From positions 1-10,253 of the forward strand of contig CALHWR010000220.1 of assembly GCA_938036665.1 (NCBI GenBank): 10,253 nucleotides of DNA, given 5' to 3'. The notes below the pieces were generated by a model. It worked only from the letters and a program-made list of their open reading frames with translations, did no database searches and was not told the origin of the DNA. This document shows positions 7,299 to 10,253 of this stretch, in pieces; the stretch's first letter is position 1; the number at the start of each line of letters is the position of its first letter. The translations under genes and the position numbers were made by a program. This stretch comes from an uncultured Collinsella sp. GTDB lineage: Bacteria; Actinomycetota; Coriobacteriia; Coriobacteriales; Coriobacteriaceae.

Positions 7299-7303
7299 AG
7301 GAG
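7299..7303 (+). promoter_or_regulatory. Ribosome binding site of the LTA synthase-like gene
   Basis: AGGAG followed by a 7-nt gap to ATG 7311. It decides for this ATG over the in-frame GTG at 7296, which overlaps the site. Confidence 0.8.
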
Positions 7304-7310
7304 TCTCAGC

Positions 7311-9611
7311 ATGTTCGCTGCCGCCATCTCGCTCGTCGGTCTTGCGGCGACCGTCTACCTTGTCTTGCGCGAGGCCAAGGCCATTTGCGCAAAGTCGGGC
7401 ACCGTTGCCAAAAGCGCTCTTGGGTGGAGCGTCGTCTTCGGCCTGTTCCAGCTCTTTTTGACCGTCTGGGGCGCTATTGGCCTCGTCGCCCAAAACGAGC
7501 CGCTCGCCTTTGTGATGCTCATCCTGACCAACGCCATCCTCACCGGCTGCGCTTGGGCCAGCATCGCCCGCGACCGCATCGCCCCGCGCGTCTTTGCGTT
7601 CGCCTCGGCCGACGCCCCCGCCCCCACCGGCAAGCTCGCCCGCCTGCGCGGCGCCTTTGTGGGCAAACCGCTCGTCGCCGCCGTCTTGTGCCTACTGCTC
7701 GCCGGCGTCTTTGCGCTGCTGGGCATGGAGGTCTCGTCCAACCACGACTTTACCTGGGTCTACCCCCTGTGCATTCTGCTCGAATGGGCCATTATCACCG
7801 TGCTCATGGTCGGCTTGTTCTTCCTATTCCAGCGCCACGGCGCAGCTCCCGCGGTCCTGGCCTTTGCCCTCTTTGTCCTGGGCATTGCCGAGTTCTTCGT
7901 CATCACGTTTAAATCCATGCCCATCCAGCCGGGCGACCTTTCGGCCATCTCCACTGCCGCCGCAGTCGCCGGCAACGGCTACACCTTCTCCATCTCGCTG
8001 TTCTGCGTGCTGTCCATGGGCTTTACCGCCATCGCCATGCTGCTGTGCGAGTACGCCGGCCTGGTGGCACCGCACCGTCAGAAGGGTGCCGCCAACGCCA
8101 AGCGCATGCTGCTCACCAACCTGCTCGTGGCAGTGCTGTGCCTGGGCGGCGTAACCGCGCATGTCACGCTCATCGACTACTACAACACCCTCGGCATCAC
8201 CGTCTACACCTGGCGCCCGCTCGAGAGCTACTGGCGCGAGGGCTACCTGCCCGCTTTCATTAGCGCAGCGCAGTCCATCAAGCCGCCCAAACCCGCCGAC
8301 TACTCCGTCGACGATGCCAAGGCCACGCTCAAAAAGTACGCCAAGGCCTACGACAAGTCCGACGCGGCCAAGAGCGACGAGCGCGCCGCCGCAAAGGAGC
8401 AATTCGACAGCGAGAAGCCCACGGTCATCGCCATCATGAACGAGACCTTCTCCGACCTGTCGATCTATCAGAACATGCGCGCCGGCTACGAGGGCCCGCA
8501 GTACTTTAAGAGCCTGTCCAACTGCCTCAGCCGCGGCAAACTCTACGTGAGCGCCTACGGCGGCGGTACCGCCAATACCGAGTTTGAGTTTATGACCGGC
8601 AACTCCATGGCCAACCTGGGCTCGGGCGTGTATCCCTACACCATCTACAACATGGAAACGACCGGGAACCTGGCAGAGCAGTTCAAATCGCTCGGCTATT
8701 CCACCACGGCCATGCACCCCAACCACGCGACCAACTGGAACCGCGAGAACGTCTATAAGGACTTTGGCTTTGACCAGTTCCTGTCCATCAACGATTTCCA
8801 GGGCGCCGATACCCTGCGCGGCATGGTGACCGACCAGGCAACCTACGACAAGATTCTTGAGCTGCTCGACCAGAACGCCGACCCGCAGTTCATCTTCGAC
8901 GTGACCATGCAGAACCACTCGGGCTACGACACGGGCCTGCTGCCGGTCGACAAGCAGATGCACCTGAACATCGACACGACCGACCTGGACGCCAAGACCG
9001 TCGAGGACGGCACGCTCTCCGATGTCGACGAGTATGTCTCGTGCATCGAGCAGTCCGATCAGGCGCTGCGCTACTTCCTCAACGCCCTGAGCAAGCTCGA
9101 CCGTAAGGTGGTCGTGGTGTTCTGGGGCGACCATCAGCCGTTCTTCCCGTCCAAGTTCAATGACAAGTGGTTTACCGGCGAGGACGACGCCACACACCAG
9201 GAACGTCTGTGGCAGACCGACTACATCATCTGGGCCAACTACGACGTTGCCGGTTGCGACCAGACGAGTGAGGTCGACGACCTGTCCACCAACTACCTGT
9301 CCACCCAGCTGATGCAGCTGATCGGCGCACCGCTGACCGACTACCAGAAGGCGCATATGACATTGCGCGACTCGCTGCCCGCCATCAACTCCGTCGGCTA
9401 CGAGGACGCCAGCCTGCGCTGGGCGCTCTCCTCCAACGTCACCGGTGACGACGCCGCTGCCGCAGCCGCCACCAAGGCGCGCGAGGATTACGCCAAGATG
9501 CAGTACTACGAGATGTTCCGCGACGGCAAGAACGTGTATACCGAGCACTTCCAGACCGAGGCCAACGAGACCGACCCCAACCTGGCGCCGGGTACGACCA
9601 AGATCAAGTAG
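7311..9611 (+). CDS. LTA synthase-like membrane phosphoglycerol transferase (alkaline phosphatase superfamily)
   Basis: Membrane protein of 766 residues with an extracellular catalytic domain, the layout of LtaS and MdoB. Hydrophobic stretches at about 2-20, 38-60, 66-85, 119-138, 154-173, 180-199, 224-245 and 266-288 suggest about eight helices. A charged, helical linker (about 330-370) leads to the sulfatase-fold domain (about 372-690). Metal and catalytic residues can be placed: E378 in MNETFSD, the nucleophile T420 in GGGTANTEFEF (matching T300 of S. aureus LtaS) and D607-H608 in WGDHQPFF; HPNHATNWNRENVYKDFGF is also typical. The family moves glycerol phosphate from phosphatidylglycerol onto a growing polymer or glycan outside the cell. 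Whether this one builds a teichoic acid or decorates a glycan cannot be said. S. aureus LtaS has five helices and about 646 residues, so this is a longer variant. No partner gene is beside it; noncoding repeats follow. Confidence 0.87.
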   Translation: MFAAAISLVGLAATVYLVLREAKAICAKSGTVAKSALGWSVVFGLFQLFLTVWGAIGLVAQNEPLAFVMLILTNAILTGCAWASIARDRIAPRVFAFASADAPAPTGKLARLRGAFVGKPLVAAVLCLLLAGVFALLGMEVSSNHDFTWVYPLCILLEWAIITVLMVGLFFLFQRHGAAPAVLAFALFVLGIAEFFVITFKSMPIQPGDLSAISTAAAVAGNGYTFSISLFCVLSMGFTAIAMLLCEYAGLVAPHRQKGAANAKRMLLTNLLVAVLCLGGVTAHVTLIDYYNTLGITVYTWRPLESYWREGYLPAFISAAQSIKPPKPADYSVDDAKATLKKYAKAYDKSDAAKSDERAAAKEQFDSEKPTVIAIMNETFSDLSIYQNMRAGYEGPQYFKSLSNCLSRGKLYVSAYGGGTANTEFEFMTGNSMANLGSGVYPYTIYNMETTGNLAEQFKSLGYSTTAMHPNHATNWNRENVYKDFGFDQFLSINDFQGADTLRGMVTDQATYDKILELLDQNADPQFIFDVTMQNHSGYDTGLLPVDKQMHLNIDTTDLDAKTVEDGTLSDVDEYVSCIEQSDQALRYFLNALSKLDRKVVVVFWGDHQPFFPSKFNDKWFTGEDDATHQERLWQTDYIIWANYDVAGCDQTSEVDDLSTNYLSTQLMQLIGAPLTDYQKAHMTLRDSLPAINSVGYEDASLRWALSSNVTGDDAAAAAATKAREDYAKMQYYEMFRDGKNVYTEHFQTEANETDPNLAPGTTKIK

Positions 9612-9634
9612 CGGGTCGCTCATAACTGAAACGT

Positions 9635-9674
9635 CTGTCCGGGCGGAGGCATATAAGGTTCCCTGCTCGGACAG
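9635..9674 (+). other. Stem-loop shortly after the LTA synthase-like gene
   Basis: CTGTCCGGGC (9635-9644) pairs with GCTCGGACAG (9665-9674) over ten positions with one G-T wobble and a 20-nt loop. It starts 23 nt after the stop codon. No T-tract follows, so it may protect the mRNA 3' end or pause polymerase ahead of the stronger hairpin at 9688-9710. Confidence 0.45.
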
Positions 9675-9676
9675 TC

Positions 9677-9735
9677 CTGCGCAAGACGGAGGCCACATTA
9701 AGTGGCCTCCTTTGCGTGCGGAACTCGCGATGAAC
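9677..9735 (+). repeat. Left arm of a 59-bp inverted repeat
   Basis: These 59 bases recur as the reverse complement at 10195-10253, with 57 identical. The only two differences, at 9689 and 9709, are partners in the hairpin at 9688-9710 (G-C here, A-T in the other arm). Beyond the 59 bases similarity to the other side fades over the next 30 or so. The arm starts 65 nt after the stop of the LTA synthase-like gene. Confidence 0.85.
9688..9713 (+). terminator. Hairpin with short T-run, copy 1
   Basis: GGAGGCCAC (9688-9696) and GTGGCCTCC (9702-9710) form a perfect 9-bp stem with loop ATTAA, followed by TTTG. CGCAA (9680-9684) and TTGCG (9712-9716) can extend the stem across a small internal loop. 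It is the best terminator candidate for the LTA synthase-like gene, 77 nt after its stop, although the T-run is short. Confidence 0.6.
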
Positions 9736-9815
9736 CTTACGTTCCGCGTCGCCGGGCAGACGCCTCGGTGTTGAAGTGCGGCTTGTCATGAAAGCATCCG
9801 CAACATATATAAGTT

Positions 9816-9841
9816 GAAGGCCACATTAAGTGGCCTTCTTT
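9816..9841 (+). terminator. Hairpin with short T-run, copy 2
   Basis: GAAGGCCAC (9816-9824), loop ATTAA, GTGGCCTTC (9830-9838), then TTTGT. It matches copy 1 apart from one compensatory stem pair (A-T for G-C), and here it lacks the rest of the 59-bp arm. It sits directly before the repeat array. Between copies 1 and 2 (9736-9815) I see no gene or clear element. Confidence 0.55.
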
Positions 9842-9846
9842 GTATT

Positions 9847-10109
9847 CGGAAAGTGTATCCCGGAATCTGCCTTCGGAATGGGACGCAGTTTCCACTTGAG
9901 GGCCTGTCGGGAAAGCGCATCCCACTTTAAGAGTAAATTCCGGGTCGCACTTTCCGCTAAGGCTCTCAAGCGGAAAGTGCATCCCATTCCAAGCCTTAAT
10001 TCCGGGACGTAGTTTCCGGACAAGACATCAACCGGAAAGTGGGGACCACTCTGAGCGCCGATTCTGGGACACACTTTTCGAAACCCCGCCCATCCGGAAA
10101 GCCCGTCCC
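9847..10109. repeat. Array of alternating inverted motifs, five units of 61-63 bp
   Basis: Units begin at 9847, 9908, 9971, 10033 and 10095, each with CGGAAAG followed by a short variable part and mostly CCC (one extra G in the second unit). In each of the first four units the same motif returns in inverse orientation about 33 bp on: 9880-9893, 9942-9956, 10004-10018 and 10066-10080, as GGGAC/TC...TTTCCG. Nine motif copies therefore alternate in direction, with centres alternately about 33 and 29 bp apart. The segments between are variable, although several keep ATTCCGGG or its complement, and the middle of the first unit matches that of the third in inverse orientation. The fifth unit is half a unit. 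Frames through it are not maintained because the period is not a multiple of three. Function unknown. Confidence 0.85.
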
Positions 10110-10194
10110 ACTCCGTATACATCCAGGCATGAAATCATCAGCTTATTAGGCCTTCTATCAATAAAGAGACGCCCTCCCGGGCGGCGGGCACGAA

Positions 10195-10253
10195 GTTCAT
10201 CGCGAGTTCCGCACGCAAAGAAGGCCACTTAATGTGGCCTTCGTCTTGCGCAG
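10195..10253 (-). repeat. Right arm of the 59-bp inverted repeat (reaches the window edge)
   Basis: Reverse complement of 9677-9735 with two differences, both in one hairpin base pair. The match runs exactly to the last base of the window, so the repeat may continue to the right. The stretch 10110-10194 between array and arm holds no gene I can support. Confidence 0.85.
10217..10242 (-). terminator. Hairpin with short T-run, copy 3 (leftward)
   Basis: On the minus strand GAAGGCCAC (10242-10234), loop ATTAA, GTGGCCTTC (10228-10220), then TTTG (10219-10216). In this orientation it could end a leftward transcript entering from beyond the window. No such gene is visible here, so the role is inferred from copy 1. 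Confidence 0.5.

Noticed and set aside
7824..9698. 624-residue open frame antisense to the LTA synthase-like gene
   Set aside because: Same shadow effect; Val/Gly/His-rich and without a recognisable domain, while the opposite strand has intact catalytic motifs.
9847..10109. CRISPR array, because the 61-63 bp period fits repeat plus spacer
   Set aside because: Repeats are not near-identical direct repeats. The conserved blocks are about 15 bp and alternate in orientation, and no cas gene is present.
9847..10109. Integron attC array
   Set aside because: Units carry no cassette genes and no recognisable attC core triplets, and there is no integrase in the window.
9826..10122. 98-residue minus-strand frame and smaller ones in the repeat region
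   Set aside because: They run through the array, whose period is not a multiple of three, so repeats are read in different frames; no ribosome binding site or family was recognised.

Overview
The window is about 10.25 kb of GC-rich DNA that reads as ordinary chromosome from an actinobacterium. I infer class Coriobacteriia, with a Collinsella-like gut anaerobe as the best guess. The basis is strong G/C bias at third codon positions, GTG/ATG starts preceded by clear Shine-Dalgarno sites, the protein set, and many palindromic intergenic repeats. No marker gene fixes the taxon, so this is a guess.

Layout, left to right. (1) 2-1462 (+): C-terminal part of the bifunctional 23S rRNA methyltransferase RlmKL; its N-terminal half lies left of the window. 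(2) 1467-1533: imperfect 21-bp palindrome in the gap between convergent genes. (3) 6065 down to 1558 (-): a potassium block in the order kup, kdpD-like sensor kinase, kdpE response regulator. kup has a recognisable promoter and ribosome binding site. A terminator-like hairpin with a U-tract lies between kup and kdpD, only 20 nt ahead of the kdpD start. kdpE starts on a GTG 4 nt after the kdpD stop. (4) 6189-6223: near-perfect 35-bp palindrome directly behind the nitroreductase stop. (5) 6225-7097 (-): FMN-dependent nitroreductase family protein. (6) 7098-7310: divergent intergenic region with a stem-loop. (7) 7311-9611 (+): membrane-anchored LTA synthase-like phosphoglycerol transferase of the alkaline phosphatase superfamily. 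(8) 9612-10253: 642 bp without a credible gene but full of ordered repeats.

Function: the kup-kdpDE block looks like potassium uptake plus its own two-component regulator. The kinase keeps the KdpD membrane and catalytic parts but lacks the large N-terminal KdpD/Usp sensor region, and no kdpFABC pump is in the window. The hairpin between kup and kdpD, with two mutually exclusive stems, suggests that read-through from kup into kdpDE may be controlled.

The most unusual part is the right end. Two 59-bp arms in inverted orientation (57/59 identical) enclose 459 bp. Their only two differences change one stem base pair in a compensatory way (G-C to A-T). Inside is a third copy of the same hairpin, followed by five units of 61-63 bp. 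In these a roughly 15-bp motif (core CGGAAAG...CCC) occurs nine times in strictly alternating orientation, about 31 bp apart. I do not recognise this as CRISPR, an integron array or an insertion sequence. It is the best candidate here for something undescribed.
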